A DNA stretch of 64,000 nucleotides, from NCBI RefSeq assembly GCF_014196295.1, contig NZ_JACIDK010000003.1:1-64000 (forward strand). Direction: 5' to 3'. The DNA is from Phenylobacterium haematophilum. Lineage in GTDB: Bacteria; Pseudomonadota; Alphaproteobacteria; Caulobacterales; Caulobacteraceae. Every line of letters starts with the position of its first letter. Position 1 is the first letter of the stretch. The translations under genes and the position numbers were made by a program. Of the stretch, positions 32,759-42,017 are shown one piece after another. The notes under the pieces are model-generated. The model had not been told where the DNA came from, searched no databases, and was given only the letters and a program-made list of their open reading frames with translations.

Positions 32759-34120
32759 CTAGATAAACGTCCCGTCGTTCTGGCTGGCCCGGAAAGCCGC
32801 ATAGTCGGCCGGATCACCGAAGGCGTGCGCTTCGACAACCACCACCATGTTCGGGTCGGGCGGCGTCCCGGGGCCGCCCGGACGCCCATGGCCGAGCAGC
32901 AGGTAGCCGTCGAGCTGGCCGTCGCCGTCGAGGTCGACCTCGACGCGCTGGCCCGGCGTCGGCGTGAAGCTCTGGTTCCCGGCCGTGTGCATCCCCTCGA
33001 AGATGTTCGGCTGTTCCTTGTGATTGACGACGTTCACGTCGCGACCGCGATAGGTCAGGCGGTCGCCCTCGCCGGCCGAGAAGTCGAACACCACCCCCAA
33101 TAGTCCGCCGCCGGGCGGCGGCGCCCCGATCGTGAAGGTGTCCGCCCCGGCCCCGCCCACGGCGATGGTCGTCGCCGACAGGTGGATCAGGTCGTCGCCG
33201 GCCCCGCCGTCGAGAATGTCGAAGCGGCCCTCGGGCGCGCCGCCGCCATCCAGCGTGTCGGCGCCGTCGCCGCCATAGAGCTGATCCGCCCCCGCGCCGC
33301 CGAGCAGGCTGTCATGGCCCGCGCCGCCCGAGAGCGTGTCGTCGCCGTCGCCGCCGCGCAAGGTGTCGTCGCCGGCCGTGCCCTCGATCACGCGGCCCTG
33401 GCGGACGTCTTCGGCGGGCGGCGCGGCGTCATGGTTCGGCTCGGTCTGCGCGTCGAGCGCGGCCGGCGCGGCGGGCGCGGTATCGGGCGTCTCGGCGGCG
33501 GGCGGTTGCGCGGCGGTGGGCGAGGCCTGGTCTTCCCCGCCGGTCGAGGCGGACGCAGGCTGCACGTCCTCGCCGGCGCCGTGATTTTGCGGGGCCAGCA
33601 GGTCCTGACGCTGGACCTCGTCGTTCGACTGGGCGCTGGCGGCGACGATCGCCAACGGCGCGGTCGCCGCGACGGCTTCGGCATGGTCGGTCGCGGCCGG
33701 CGTCGCGGCTTCGGCGTCGTCGACCTCGTGGATGAAGGTGGCGGCGACCACCAGGGCGATGAAGGTCTGCACCTGGCGGGCGCTCAGCGAGACGACGACG
33801 TCGTCGCGGGCCTCGCGCCAATCCCCGCCGAGCAGGCGGTCGCAGGCGGCCCAGAGGGTCTCGCCCTCCTGGATCGCGTCGGACGAGGCGTCGTGGATCA
33901 CGAACTGGCCGTTGATCCGCGCGACGTGGATCAGCACCTCTTCCTGGTCGTCCTTGATGACGCACCAGGGATCGCCTTCGTCGGTGACCCCGTACACGAC
34001 CTCGACCTTGGCGCCGCCCTCGGCCAGCCGGTCGGCCAGTTCCGACAGCCGCGCGCGTTCAGCGGCGGTCCATCCGCCGCCGGCGCTGGGCCGCGGCGCG
34101 AACGGGACGACGTTGTCCAT
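32759..34120 (-). CDS. RTX calcium-binding repeat protein with conserved N-terminal domain
   Basis: 453 residues. The N-terminal 110 residues form an unassigned domain (RLSELADRLAEGG...WCVIKDDQEEVLIHVARINGQFVIHD), then a short hydrophobic segment (QTFIALVVAATFI), then a Pro/Ala/acidic linker. Residues about 240-300 hold five to six RTX nonapeptides of the GGxGxDxLx type. The C-terminal domain contains an EF-hand-like DLDGDGQLD loop. RTX arrays fold on binding calcium outside the cell after type I export, but no HlyB/HlyD/TolC-like genes adjoin, and no Sec signal is seen. The XRE gene precedes it by 15 bases, so they form an operon. Confidence 0.82.
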   Translation of the reverse strand: MDNVVPFAPRPSAGGGWTAAERARLSELADRLAEGGAKVEVVYGVTDEGDPWCVIKDDQEEVLIHVARINGQFVIHDASSDAIQEGETLWAACDRLLGGDWREARDDVVVSLSARQVQTFIALVVAATFIHEVDDAEAATPAATDHAEAVAATAPLAIVAASAQSNDEVQRQDLLAPQNHGAGEDVQPASASTGGEDQASPTAAQPPAAETPDTAPAAPAALDAQTEPNHDAAPPAEDVRQGRVIEGTAGDDTLRGGDGDDTLSGGAGHDSLLGGAGADQLYGGDGADTLDGGGAPEGRFDILDGGAGDDLIHLSATTIAVGGAGADTFTIGAPPPGGGLLGVVFDFSAGEGDRLTYRGRDVNVVNHKEQPNIFEGMHTAGNQSFTPTPGQRVEVDLDGDGQLDGYLLLGHGRPGGPGTPPDPNMVVVVEAHAFGDPADYAAFRASQNDGTFI

Positions 34121-34135
34121 TCCGACGGTGGTTCC

Positions 34136-34477
34136 TTAGCCCCTTCCCGCCAGGCGCGCGACCGGCGCATCCTGAGCGGCGTCCCCGAACAGCAGCCGGA
34201 ATAGCTCCGGCTCATAATAGCGCAGCAAGGTACGGGCGAATTCGGCAGGATCGAGGCCAATCGCCTGAGCCCAGGCGCCTTGCGTCTCGATCGGGACGCG
34301 GCCAAGGCCGCTCTCCACCTGCGAGACGAAGGTGTAGTAGCGCAACCCAACGCGCTCCGCCAGTTCGGCCTGGGTCAGGCCCGCGGCTTCGCGTCCGGCC
34401 TTCAACCAGCGTCCGGCTTCCTGCCGCAGACTCTTGGTGACCGCCGCCCGCGCAGGATCGACCGCGCTTCTTGGCAT
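34136..34477 (-). CDS. XRE family HTH transcriptional regulator
   Basis: 113 residues; a helix-turn-helix of Cro/C1 type near residues 28-80: GREAAGLTQAELAERVGL, then YTFVSQVESGLGRVP with the recognition helix. The flanking C-terminus is helical. It is the first gene of the RTX operon and lies opposite the autotransporter, so its operator is probably in the 172-base spacer. It carries no sensor domain, suggesting a simple repressor. Confidence 0.85.
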   Translation of the reverse strand: MPRSAVDPARAAVTKSLRQEAGRWLKAGREAAGLTQAELAERVGLRYYTFVSQVESGLGRVPIETQGAWAQAIGLDPAEFARTLLRYYEPELFRLLFGDAAQDAPVARLAGRG

Positions 34478-34649
34478 GCTTCTACTCCTTCAGCTCGCGG
34501 CGCGATTGGCCGCCTGCGCATTTTGCGCATTGACCCGCCGATGTACAGTACTTACGAAACGCATTAATACGAGACGTGTAACGCCTCGTCATAGTCATAG
34601 CACGGATCTGTGGCCGCAAGCCACGTCGTGAGATCCGACTGGAGTGATC
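34478..34649. promoter_or_regulatory. Divergent spacer between XRE/RTX operon and autotransporter
   Basis: Less GC-rich than the flanking genes (for example around 34540-34620). It contains ACGAG-N11-CTCGT at 34569-34589 and other near-palindromes. It must hold promoters for both directions; no -35/-10 pair is clear. A shared operator for the XRE protein is an inference. Confidence 0.3.
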
Positions 34650-37600
34650 ATGCGCCTTCGCCACGTCCTGTTCACCGCCGCATCGCCGCTTTGCCTGTTG
34701 GCGGGCGCGGCCCAGGCCGAAACCGTCATCTCGACCACCGTCGCAACGCCGGTCGCCACCGCCACCGCCGCCAGCGGGGCGCGCGACGACGTGAGGATAA
34801 GCACCGCCGGGACGATCCAGCCGACGTCCGCCGGCGCCGCAGTCACGCTGAACAGCAGCAACACGGTGACCAACGAGGGCACGATCAAGTTCTCGGACGT
34901 CAACGACGCCACCGGCATTCTTGGCCTGGGCGGGATGACCGGATCGATCAAGAACGCCGGCACGATCACCATCGACGAGACGACCGAGCTGAAAGACACC
35001 GACGGCGATGGGGACGTCGACGGGCCGTTCGCCACCGGCGCGCGCCGTTACGGCATCCGCGTGGTCGGCCCCGGCGCCTTCCATGGCGACGTGATTCAGT
35101 CGGGCGGTTCGATCACCGTCGAAGGCGACAATTCGGCCGCCATCTCGGTGGAGACGGCGATCGACGGATCGATCCGCACCGCCGGCGCGATCGCCGTGAC
35201 CGGAAGCAACGTCTATGGCGTCCACTCCGCTAGCACGGTCGGCGGCGACGTGGCGATCCGCTCGTCGGCGGTCGTGCAGGGCGAGGGCGCGGTGGCCGTG
35301 GCCACCGATGACAACGTCGGCGGCAAGCTGATCCTGGGGGGCGCGATCTCTTCAACGGGCTTCCGCTACACCAGCCGCGGGACCGACGCGGCCGTGGCCA
35401 AGCTGGACGCCGACGACCTGCTGATCGGCGGCCCGGCCGTGCGCGTGCGCGGCGATGTGTTCGGCGGCGTCGTAGTCGACGCCCCGCCAGCCGATCTCGA
35501 CAAGAACAACGCCGACGAGGACGGCGACGGCTTGGCCGACACCAGCCAGACCACCGGCGCGATCACCTCGATCGGATCGGCGCCGGCCATGCTGATCGGC
35601 TCGGATTCGCGGGCGATCCGTCTGGGCGTCGGCGGGACCGGGGTCAGCGCCTACGGCCTGAACATCAAGGGCTCGGCCCAGGCGCTCGGCATCTATGACG
35701 GCGTCTCGGCCACGGCCGTGCAAGTCGGCGGCCTCGGCGGCGGCGTGACGATCGACGGCGGCGTGCGCGTGTCGGGCGCGGTCAGCGCCACGGCCGCCAA
35801 GGCCAACGCGACCGGCCTGCGGCTTGGGTCCGGCGTCAGCACGCCGAAGATCCTGGTCGACGGCGGCTCGATCAAGGCCGCTTCTACTTCCACCGACGCG
35901 GTCGACGTCCGCGCGGTGCAGATCGACGCCGGGGCCGGCGTCTCGTACCTCGGCAACTCGGGCGAGATCACCGCGGCGATCACCGGGAGCAAGGGCGCGG
36001 CGACCGCGATTTTCGACGCATCCGGCTCGCTGAGCCTGATTGAGAACGTGAAGACCATCGGCGCCGGCTTCTCCAGCACGGACACCATCACCGGCAAGGC
36101 CGTGGCCATGGACTTGCGCGCCAACGCCAACGGCGTGACCGTCCGCCAGGGCCCGAACGCCTCGACATCAGTCACCCCGACCATCGTCGGCGACGTGCTG
36201 TTCGGTTCGGGCCCGGCCCGCCTGGAGCTGCTGGCCGGCACGATGGTCGGCGCGGTGTCGTTCGGCTCGGGCGCGGACACCCTGGTGATCGACGGCGGCG
36301 CCAGCCTGACCGGCGCGGTGACCGACGCCGGCGGCGGTCTGACCATGAACATCGCCAAGGGGCGGCTGACGGCGACCAACACCGACACCGTCAACCTGAC
36401 CTCGCTGAGCCTCGGGTCGACGGGTGAGCTCGTGCTGACCGCCGATCCGACGGCCGGCAAGTCGACGACGCTGAACGTCGCCGGCGCCGCGAACCTCGCC
36501 ACCGGCTCGAAGGTGGGCCTGCGCTTCAGCTCTAAGCTCAGCGAACCGACCACCTTCACCCTGATCAAGGCCGGCGCGCTGACCGCCGGGACCCTCGACC
36601 AAAGCCTGCTCGGCGCCACGCCGTGGCTCTACAAGTCCGAGCTTCGCATCGACCAGGCCAACAACTCGCTGCTGGCCGACGTGCGCCGGCGCACCGCCGC
36701 CGAGGCGGGGCTGAACTCCGCCGAGGCCGCGGCCTATGACGCCGTATTCGCCAACTTCGACCGCGACACGACGGTGCGCGACGCGTTGCTCGGCAAGACC
36801 GACGAGAAGGGTTTCGCCGGCCTCTACGACCAGTTCCTGCCCGACTTCACCGGCAGCCTGTTCCACACCCTGGCGGCGGCCTCGGACGCCACCAATCGGG
36901 CGATCGACGAGAGCGACGGCCAGCTGAACGGCGACGGCCTGCGGGTCTGGACCCAGGAGATCGCCTTCCTGGTCAAGCGCGACGTCGACCGCACCACCAA
37001 CTATGACGCCGACGGCTTCGGCCTGGCCGGCGGCATCGAGGCTCCCCACACGGGCATCGGCACGCTGGGCCTGATGACCAGCTTCGTGAACGTCAATGTC
37101 GACGACGCCTTCGCCTCGGCGGCGGAGTCGCTGGGCGGCCAGGTCTATTCGGCCGGCGTCTACTGGCGCGACACGGCCGGCGGGCTGACCGCGAATCTCG
37201 GCCTGAACGGCGGCTATGCGACGCTGAAGAGCACGCGGGTGCTGTCCGACCCGGCCGCCGGCCTCAACAAGCAGTCGAAGTCGGACTGGAGCGGCCTGAC
37301 CTTCGCCGCCCATGCCGGCCTGTCGTACCTGTTCGACCTCGGCCGCTTCTATTTCAAGCCCCAGGCCAACGCCGACTACTTCATGCTGAAGGAAGACGGC
37401 CGGACCGAGTCCGGCGGCGGCGCGGCGATGGATCTCTCCATCGACGAGCGTTCGAGCAACCAGCTCAGCGCCTTCGCGGGGCTAACCCTCGGAGCCCGCT
37501 TCGGCGAGGAGAGCGCCTTTGTCTGGATTCCCGAGCTGACCGCCGGCTGGCGGCAGGCAACCGGCGACGGAGTGGACGTCACGACCGCCCGCTTCGTCGC

Positions 37601-37775
37601 CGGAGGTCCCGCCTTCAGCCTCGCCGCACCCGACCTGTCGGGCGGCGGGCCGGTGGTGCGCCTGGCCCTGCGCGGCCAGGGGCAATACTTCGACTTCGCC
37701 CTCGAGGGCGGCGGGGAGTACCGCGACGACTACGAGGCCTATGACGGCCGGGTGGTGGTCCGCTTCCTCTTCTAG
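34650..37775 (+). CDS. Large autotransporter (type V secreted) surface protein
   Basis: 1041 residues from ATG 34650, GGAG 5 bases upstream. Sec signal peptide (RLRHVLFTAASPLCLLAGAAQAE). The passenger, to about 700, is a Gly/Ala/Thr/Ser-rich beta-helix-type repeat region, with two Asp-rich calcium-loop-like motifs, DTDGDGDVDG near residue 116 and DEDGDGLADT near 290. The C-terminal 270 residues are an autotransporter beta-barrel ending in VVVRFLF, whose terminal Phe is the BAM recognition signal. Likely adhesin- or aggregation-type surface protein. Divergent from the XRE/RTX operon, so co-regulation is plausible. Confidence 0.9.
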   Translation: MRLRHVLFTAASPLCLLAGAAQAETVISTTVATPVATATAASGARDDVRISTAGTIQPTSAGAAVTLNSSNTVTNEGTIKFSDVNDATGILGLGGMTGSIKNAGTITIDETTELKDTDGDGDVDGPFATGARRYGIRVVGPGAFHGDVIQSGGSITVEGDNSAAISVETAIDGSIRTAGAIAVTGSNVYGVHSASTVGGDVAIRSSAVVQGEGAVAVATDDNVGGKLILGGAISSTGFRYTSRGTDAAVAKLDADDLLIGGPAVRVRGDVFGGVVVDAPPADLDKNNADEDGDGLADTSQTTGAITSIGSAPAMLIGSDSRAIRLGVGGTGVSAYGLNIKGSAQALGIYDGVSATAVQVGGLGGGVTIDGGVRVSGAVSATAAKANATGLRLGSGVSTPKILVDGGSIKAASTSTDAVDVRAVQIDAGAGVSYLGNSGEITAAITGSKGAATAIFDASGSLSLIENVKTIGAGFSSTDTITGKAVAMDLRANANGVTVRQGPNASTSVTPTIVGDVLFGSGPARLELLAGTMVGAVSFGSGADTLVIDGGASLTGAVTDAGGGLTMNIAKGRLTATNTDTVNLTSLSLGSTGELVLTADPTAGKSTTLNVAGAANLATGSKVGLRFSSKLSEPTTFTLIKAGALTAGTLDQSLLGATPWLYKSELRIDQANNSLLADVRRRTAAEAGLNSAEAAAYDAVFANFDRDTTVRDALLGKTDEKGFAGLYDQFLPDFTGSLFHTLAAASDATNRAIDESDGQLNGDGLRVWTQEIAFLVKRDVDRTTNYDADGFGLAGGIEAPHTGIGTLGLMTSFVNVNVDDAFASAAESLGGQVYSAGVYWRDTAGGLTANLGLNGGYATLKSTRVLSDPAAGLNKQSKSDWSGLTFAAHAGLSYLFDLGRFYFKPQANADYFMLKEDGRTESGGGAAMDLSIDERSSNQLSAFAGLTLGARFGEESAFVWIPELTAGWRQATGDGVDVTTARFVAGGPAFSLAAPDLSGGGPVVRLALRGQGQYFDFALEGGGEYRDDYEAYDGRVVVRFLF

Positions 37776-37792
37776 TGTGGAGTTGGGTTGAG

Positions 37793-38071
37793 ATGACGCT
37801 CTTGGCTGGAGGTCTCCTGGCGATCGCCGCCGGGCTGGTCGGCGTGGCGCGGCGCACGCATGGGCGCCCGCCGCTCTGGCGTTCCTGGGCCGCCCTGGCC
37901 GGAGCGGTCGTCTGTCTGGTCTTCGGGATCGCGCTGGTGGTGGTCGACCCCCGCGCGATCGTGGAGACGCCGGTCCTGTTCGTGGCCGGCTTCTGCCTCT
38001 TCGAGGGGAGCCTGGCGCTCCTCAGCCTGATGGCTGCGGCGGGACGCCCGCAGCCGAAATGGCTCTCCTAA
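37793..38071 (+). CDS. Small three-helix membrane protein
   Basis: About 92 residues with three hydrophobic helices (LLAGGLLAIAAGLVGVA, SWAALAGAVVCLVFGIALVVV, VLFVAGFCLFEGSLALLSLMAA). It begins 17 bases after the autotransporter stop; an alternative GTG at 37775 overlaps that stop. It could be co-transcribed with the autotransporter. I do not recognise the family. Convergent with metW. Confidence 0.6.
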   Translation: MTLLAGGLLAIAAGLVGVARRTHGRPPLWRSWAALAGAVVCLVFGIALVVVDPRAIVETPVLFVAGFCLFEGSLALLSLMAAAGRPQPKWLS

Positions 38072-38117
38072 CGCGGCATTGGTCCCCCCCGGGCGGAAGG
38101 TCCCCCGCCGCCCGCCG

Positions 38118-38780
38118 TTATTCGAAGAGGTCGCCTGGGGGCGCGGCCGGTGTGCTTGGAGGCGCCGGCTCCGCCTTTCGGCTGAGCAGGAACAGGGCGT
38201 TCTCCGCCCGCCAGTTCTCGATCGGCGCCATCGGGTCGATCTGCCGGGCCGGCTTGCCCGGGACCAGCGAGGCGCAGGCGTCGATCCGCAGCTCGAGATC
38301 CTCGCACAGCGCCGTGAAGTCGCGCAGCGTGCAGAGATGGATGTTCGGCGTCGACCACCAGGGCTCGGGCAGGGCCTTGGTCTCGGGCATCCGGCCCTTT
38401 GTCAGCAGGTCCAGCCGCACCCGCCAGTGGCCGAAGTTCGGCAGCGAGACGACGGCGCGGTCGGCGATGCGCAGCAGTTCCGACAGCACGTGCTTGGGAT
38501 CGCGGACCTGCTGCAGGGTCTTGGACAGCACCGCGTAGTCGAAGGCCTTGGTCGGGAAGTTGTCGAGGTCGCGGTCGGCGTCGCCCTGCACCACGGCCAG
38601 GCCTCGCGCCAGGCAGGCGGCCACGCCTTCGCGCGACAGCTCCAGCCCCTGGCCGTCGGCGCCCTTTTCATTGGTCAGCAGCTCAAGCAACTCGCCCTCG
38701 CCGCAGCCGACGTCGAGCACCCGCGCGTGCGGGCGCACCATCCGGAGGATTTCCCTGAAGTCGTCGCGGATGGCGATCAC
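38118..38780 (-). CDS. metW: Methionine biosynthesis protein MetW
   Basis: 220 residues from a GTG that overlaps the metX stop. The methyltransferase-like fold begins [31 protein letters not shown], includes [16 protein letters not shown] and the [20 protein letters not shown] block that identifies MetW. MetW acts with MetX in homoserine acylation; studies in related bacteria show it stimulates the MetX acyltransferase, though it looks like a methyltransferase. The C-terminal Pro/Ala tail is variable. Confidence 0.95.
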   Translation of the reverse strand: MIAIRDDFREILRMVRPHARVLDVGCGEGELLELLTNEKGADGQGLELSREGVAACLARGLAVVQGDADRDLDNFPTKAFDYAVLSKTLQQVRDPKHVLSELLRIADRAVVSLPNFGHWRVRLDLLTKGRMPETKALPEPWWSTPNIHLCTLRDFTALCEDLELRIDACASLVPGKPARQIDPMAPIENWRAENALFLLSRKAEPAPPSTPAAPPGDLFE

Positions 38781-39928
38781 GCAAGGCCCCGCTTGTCGGC
38801 CGCAGAGGCCAGGAAGCCGCGCAGCGCCGAATCCAGCTCCGGCTCGTCGAGGAAGAAGGCGTCGTGGCCCTTGTCGCTCTCGATCTCCGCAAAGCTGGCT
38901 CGGCAGCCGGCGGCGTTGAGCGCGCGGACGATGTCACGGCTCTCGGCCGTGGAATAGAGCCAGTCGGACGAGAACGAGAGCACGCAGAACCGCACGTGCC
39001 GGGCCTTGGCGAAGCACTCGGCCAACACCCCGCCGCAGCGCGCGGCGAGGTCGAAATAGTCCAGCGCCCGGGTGATGTAGAGATACGAGTTGGCGTCGAA
39101 GCGGTCGACGAAGCTGGCGCCCTGGTGGCGCAGGTAGCTCTCGACCTGGAAGTCGGCGTCGAAGCCCCAGGACAGGCCGTCGCGCTGCAGCTCGCGGCCG
39201 AACTTCCGCTGCAGGGCCGGCTCGGACAGGTAGGTGATGTGCGCTGCCATGCGGGCGACGGCCAGGCCCTTCTCCGGCCGTACGCCGGCCCGCTGGTAGG
39301 CGCCGCCGCGCCAGTCGGGGTCGGCCATGATCGCCTGTCGCCCGACCTCGTGGAAGGCGATGTTCTGGGCCGAGTGGCGCGCCGCCGCGGCGATGCAGAT
39401 CGCCGAGAACAGCTTCTCCGGATAGTCGGCCGCCCATTGCAGGACCTGCATCCCGCCCATCGATCCGCCGACCACGGCGAACAAGGTCTCGATGCCCAGG
39501 GCCTCGATCAGCATGGCCTGGGCGCGCACCATGTCGGCGATGGTGATGACCGGAAAGGAAAGGGCGTAAGGCTCGCCGGTCGCCGGGTTCAGCGAGGCCG
39601 GTCCAGTGGACCCCATACAGCCGCCGACGACGTTGGTGGCGATGATGAAGTAGCGCTCGGGATCGAGCGGCAGGCCGGGACCGATCACCCGGTCCCACCA
39701 GCCGGGCTTGCCCGTCACCGGGTGCGGCGAGGCCGCATGCTGGTCGCCGGTCAGGGCGTGGCAGACCAGAACGGCGTTGGACTTGTCGGCGTTCAGCGTC
39801 CCGTAGGTCTTGTAGGCGATTTCCAGCGGACTGAGCAGCGCGCCCGAGTCCAGCCGCAGCGGCCGATCGGCCGGGAAGCGGTAAAGCCCGCCGCCGGTTT
39901 CGCCCTTCGGGATCGCAATCGCGCTCAT
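38777..39928 (-). CDS. metX: Homoserine O-acyltransferase MetX
   Basis: 383 residues from ATG 39928. Alpha/beta hydrolase fold with the nucleophile Ser156 in [15 protein letters not shown], the Asp in SSDWLYST and the His in [32 protein letters not shown] is the MetX signature. It acylates L-homoserine in methionine biosynthesis. Acyl-donor specificity (acetyl- or succinyl-CoA) is not fixed by the family name, because MetX enzymes of both kinds occur. It is translationally coupled to metW. No SAM-II riboswitch-like leader was recognised upstream. Confidence 0.95.
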   Translation of the reverse strand: MSAIAIPKGETGGGLYRFPADRPLRLDSGALLSPLEIAYKTYGTLNADKSNAVLVCHALTGDQHAASPHPVTGKPGWWDRVIGPGLPLDPERYFIIATNVVGGCMGSTGPASLNPATGEPYALSFPVITIADMVRAQAMLIEALGIETLFAVVGGSMGGMQVLQWAADYPEKLFSAICIAAAARHSAQNIAFHEVGRQAIMADPDWRGGAYQRAGVRPEKGLAVARMAAHITYLSEPALQRKFGRELQRDGLSWGFDADFQVESYLRHQGASFVDRFDANSYLYITRALDYFDLAARCGGVLAECFAKARHVRFCVLSFSSDWLYSTAESRDIVRALNAAGCRASFAEIESDKGHDAFFLDEPELDSALRGFLASAADKRGLA

Positions 39929-40052
39929 CAACCGCTTGGACCGCCAAGCTCTTTCGCTGTCAACAGCTTCGCGTATCGGCTTTGGACGGCTATGACACCT
40001 TCCAGCAGCGCTCGGGGGCGCGTCAGGCAGCAAGGAGCGCGGCGGAGAGTTC

Positions 40053-40544
40053 ATGGATCGGCTTATTCTCATGCGCCACGGGAAGGCGGAGCGCGACTCC
40101 AAGAGCGGCGAGGACTTCGACCGCAAGCTCACCGACCGCGGAGTGCGGGAATCGGCGGCGATGGCCGCCAATCTCGCGGATCTGGGACTGGTCCCCGACA
40201 TCGCGCTCGTCTCGGCCGCGCAGCGCACCCGCGAGACCTGGGCGGCGGCGCAGGGCGCCTTTCCCGCCTGTGCGGCGCGCCTCGAGCGTTCGCTGTATCT
40301 GGCCGAGGAGCGGCTGGTTCGTGAACTGGCCGAGGCGGCGGGCGAAAGCTCGCGCACCGTGATGGTGGTCGGGCACAATCCGGGTCTGCAGGAACTGGCG
40401 ATCCGGCTGCTGTCGGAGGGCTCGGCCCCGGCCCCTCTGATCGCCCGGGCCCACGCCGCCTTCCCCACGGCGGCCGCGGCGGTGTTCCTGTTCGACGCCG
40501 CCGGGCGGCCGGCCTACGACGGCCTGTTCTTCCCGCGGGGCTGA
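40053..40544 (+). CDS. SixA-like phosphohistidine phosphatase
   Basis: 163 residues of the SixA branch of histidine phosphatases: [12 protein letters not shown] (His9), Arg in [10 protein letters not shown], Glu region LYLAEERL and the second His in [12 protein letters not shown]. SixA removes phosphate from phosphohistidine, classically from the HPt domain of a phosphorelay. It is the first of four rightward genes (DUF952, pyrD, sensor kinase) with very tight spacing at the first three. An orphan histidine kinase in the same run makes a phosphorelay role worth considering. Confidence 0.9.
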   Translation: MDRLILMRHGKAERDSKSGEDFDRKLTDRGVRESAAMAANLADLGLVPDIALVSAAQRTRETWAAAQGAFPACAARLERSLYLAEERLVRELAEAAGESSRTVMVVGHNPGLQELAIRLLSEGSAPAPLIARAHAAFPTAAAAVFLFDAAGRPAYDGLFFPRG

Positions 40545-40545
40545 G

Positions 40546-40887
40546 ATGGGACGCATCTACAAGATCCTCTCCCGGGCCGAGTGGGCGAAGGCCCAGGCCG
40601 CCGGCGTCTTCGAAGGCTCGGCCGTCGACCATGCCGACGGGTTCATCCATTTTTCGACCGCCGCGCAGGCGGCCGAGACGGCTCGGCGGCACTTCGCCGG
40701 CCAAGCCGACCTGGTGGCGCTGGAGATCGAAGCCGACGACCTGGGCGCCGCCCTGGTCTGGGAGCCGTCGCGCGGCGGGGACCTCTTCCCGCATCTCTAC
40801 GGCCATCTCGCGGTCGACAAGGTGCGCGCCGTCACCGAAGCGCCGCTGGCCTCCGACGGGGTTCCGCAGCTAGGGAAGCTGCCATGA
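40546..40887 (+). CDS. DUF952 family protein
   Basis: 113 residues with the family core: GRIYKILSRAEWAKAQAAGV, DHADGFIHFSTAAQAAETAR, LVALEIEADDLGAALVWEPS, FPHLYGHLAVDKV. DUF952 proteins are structurally related to ADP-ribosyl-transferase-like folds, but activity is unproven. Directly after sixA (one base) and overlapping pyrD by 4 bp. A DUF952-pyrD order is frequent in Caulobacterales by my recollection, so the link to pyrD may be older than that to sixA. Confidence 0.9.
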   Translation: MGRIYKILSRAEWAKAQAAGVFEGSAVDHADGFIHFSTAAQAAETARRHFAGQADLVALEIEADDLGAALVWEPSRGGDLFPHLYGHLAVDKVRAVTEAPLASDGVPQLGKLP

Positions 40888-41924
40888 GCCTGCACGACAT
40901 CGCCGCCCGCGCCATGCACGTCCTCGACCCGGAGGACGCTCATCGGCTGACCATCCGCCTGCTGGCGCTGGGGCTCGGCCCGCGCGCCGGCGGCGACGAC
41001 CCGATTCTGGCGACGGAAGTGGCCGGGCTGAAGCTGCCTAACTGCGTGGGTCTGGCGCCGGGCTTCGACAAGAACGCCGAGGTGTTCGGGCCTATGCTGG
41101 CCAGCGGCTTCGGGTTCGTCGAGTGCGGCACGGTCACGCCGTTGGCCCAGGCCGGAAATCCCCGTCCGCGACTGTTCCGCCTTACCGAGGACGAGGCGGT
41201 GATCAACCGCATGGGCTTTAACAACGAGGGCCTGGAGCCGTTCGCCGCCCGCCTCGCGCGGCGCGGACCTGGCGTGGTCGGCGCCAACATCGGCGCCAAC
41301 AAGGACGCCGCGGACCGTGTGGCCGACTACGTCACCGGCCTGACCCGGCTGTGGGGCCTGGCCTCGTACTTCACGATCAACATTTCCTCGCCCAACACGC
41401 CGGGCCTGCGCGCGCTGCAGACCAAGGCCGCGCTGGAAGAGTTGCTCGGCCGGCTGGCCGAGGCGCGCGATGCCTTGCCGGCCGCGGGTCGTGTCCCGAT
41501 GTTCCTGAAAGTCGCGCCCGACCTCGAGGACGGCGAGGTCGAGGCCATCGTCGAGACCGTGGTCGCCAATGGGCTGGAGGGGATCATCGTCTCCAACACC
41601 ACGATCAGCCGCCCGCAGCTGGCCTCGCGCTTCGCCGGCGAGGCCGGCGGGCTTTCCGGCGCCCCGCTGACCGCGCTCTCGACCAAGATGCTGGGCGCCT
41701 TCGCCCAGGCGGCCGGCGGCCGCGTGGTGCTTATCGGGGCTGGCGGCGTCGGGTCGGGCCAGGACGCCTACGCCAAGATCCGGGCCGGCGCCTCTGCGGT
41801 CCAGTTCTACTCGGCCATGGTGTTCGGCGGGCCGGGACTGGTGATCCGAATCAAACGCGAGCTCGCCGACCTGTTGCGCCGCGACGGGTTCGGCTCCGTC
41901 GCCCAGGCGGTGGGCGCCAATTGA
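40884..41924 (+). CDS. pyrD: Dihydroorotate dehydrogenase (quinone), class 2
   Basis: 346 residues. An N-terminal membrane-association helix, then the FMN barrel: GLAPGFDKNAEV, FVECGTVTP, RLTEDEAVINRMGFNN, the substrate and catalytic-Ser block FTINISSPNTPGLR, and LIGAGGVGSGQDAYAKI plus AVQFYSAM at the end. Oxidises dihydroorotate to orotate, passing electrons to ubiquinone in the inner membrane (pyrimidine biosynthesis). ATGA overlap with DUF952. Confidence 0.96.
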   Translation: MSLHDIAARAMHVLDPEDAHRLTIRLLALGLGPRAGGDDPILATEVAGLKLPNCVGLAPGFDKNAEVFGPMLASGFGFVECGTVTPLAQAGNPRPRLFRLTEDEAVINRMGFNNEGLEPFAARLARRGPGVVGANIGANKDAADRVADYVTGLTRLWGLASYFTINISSPNTPGLRALQTKAALEELLGRLAEARDALPAAGRVPMFLKVAPDLEDGEVEAIVETVVANGLEGIIVSNTTISRPQLASRFAGEAGGLSGAPLTALSTKMLGAFAQAAGGRVVLIGAGGVGSGQDAYAKIRAGASAVQFYSAMVFGGPGLVIRIKRELADLLRRDGFGSVAQAVGAN

Positions 41925-42017
41925 GGTCAAAGCGCGGGCTTTCCTGCGGAATCGGCCACGCTTCGGAACGGCGCTGCGTTGCCGAACCGTTCCGGGTGCA
42001 GTAACGGGGGAGTCGTC

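Noticed and set aside
39929..40052. SAM-II riboswitch before metX
   Set aside because: Alphaproteobacterial metX genes often have one, but I could not identify the conserved pseudoknot elements here. A covariance search would settle it.
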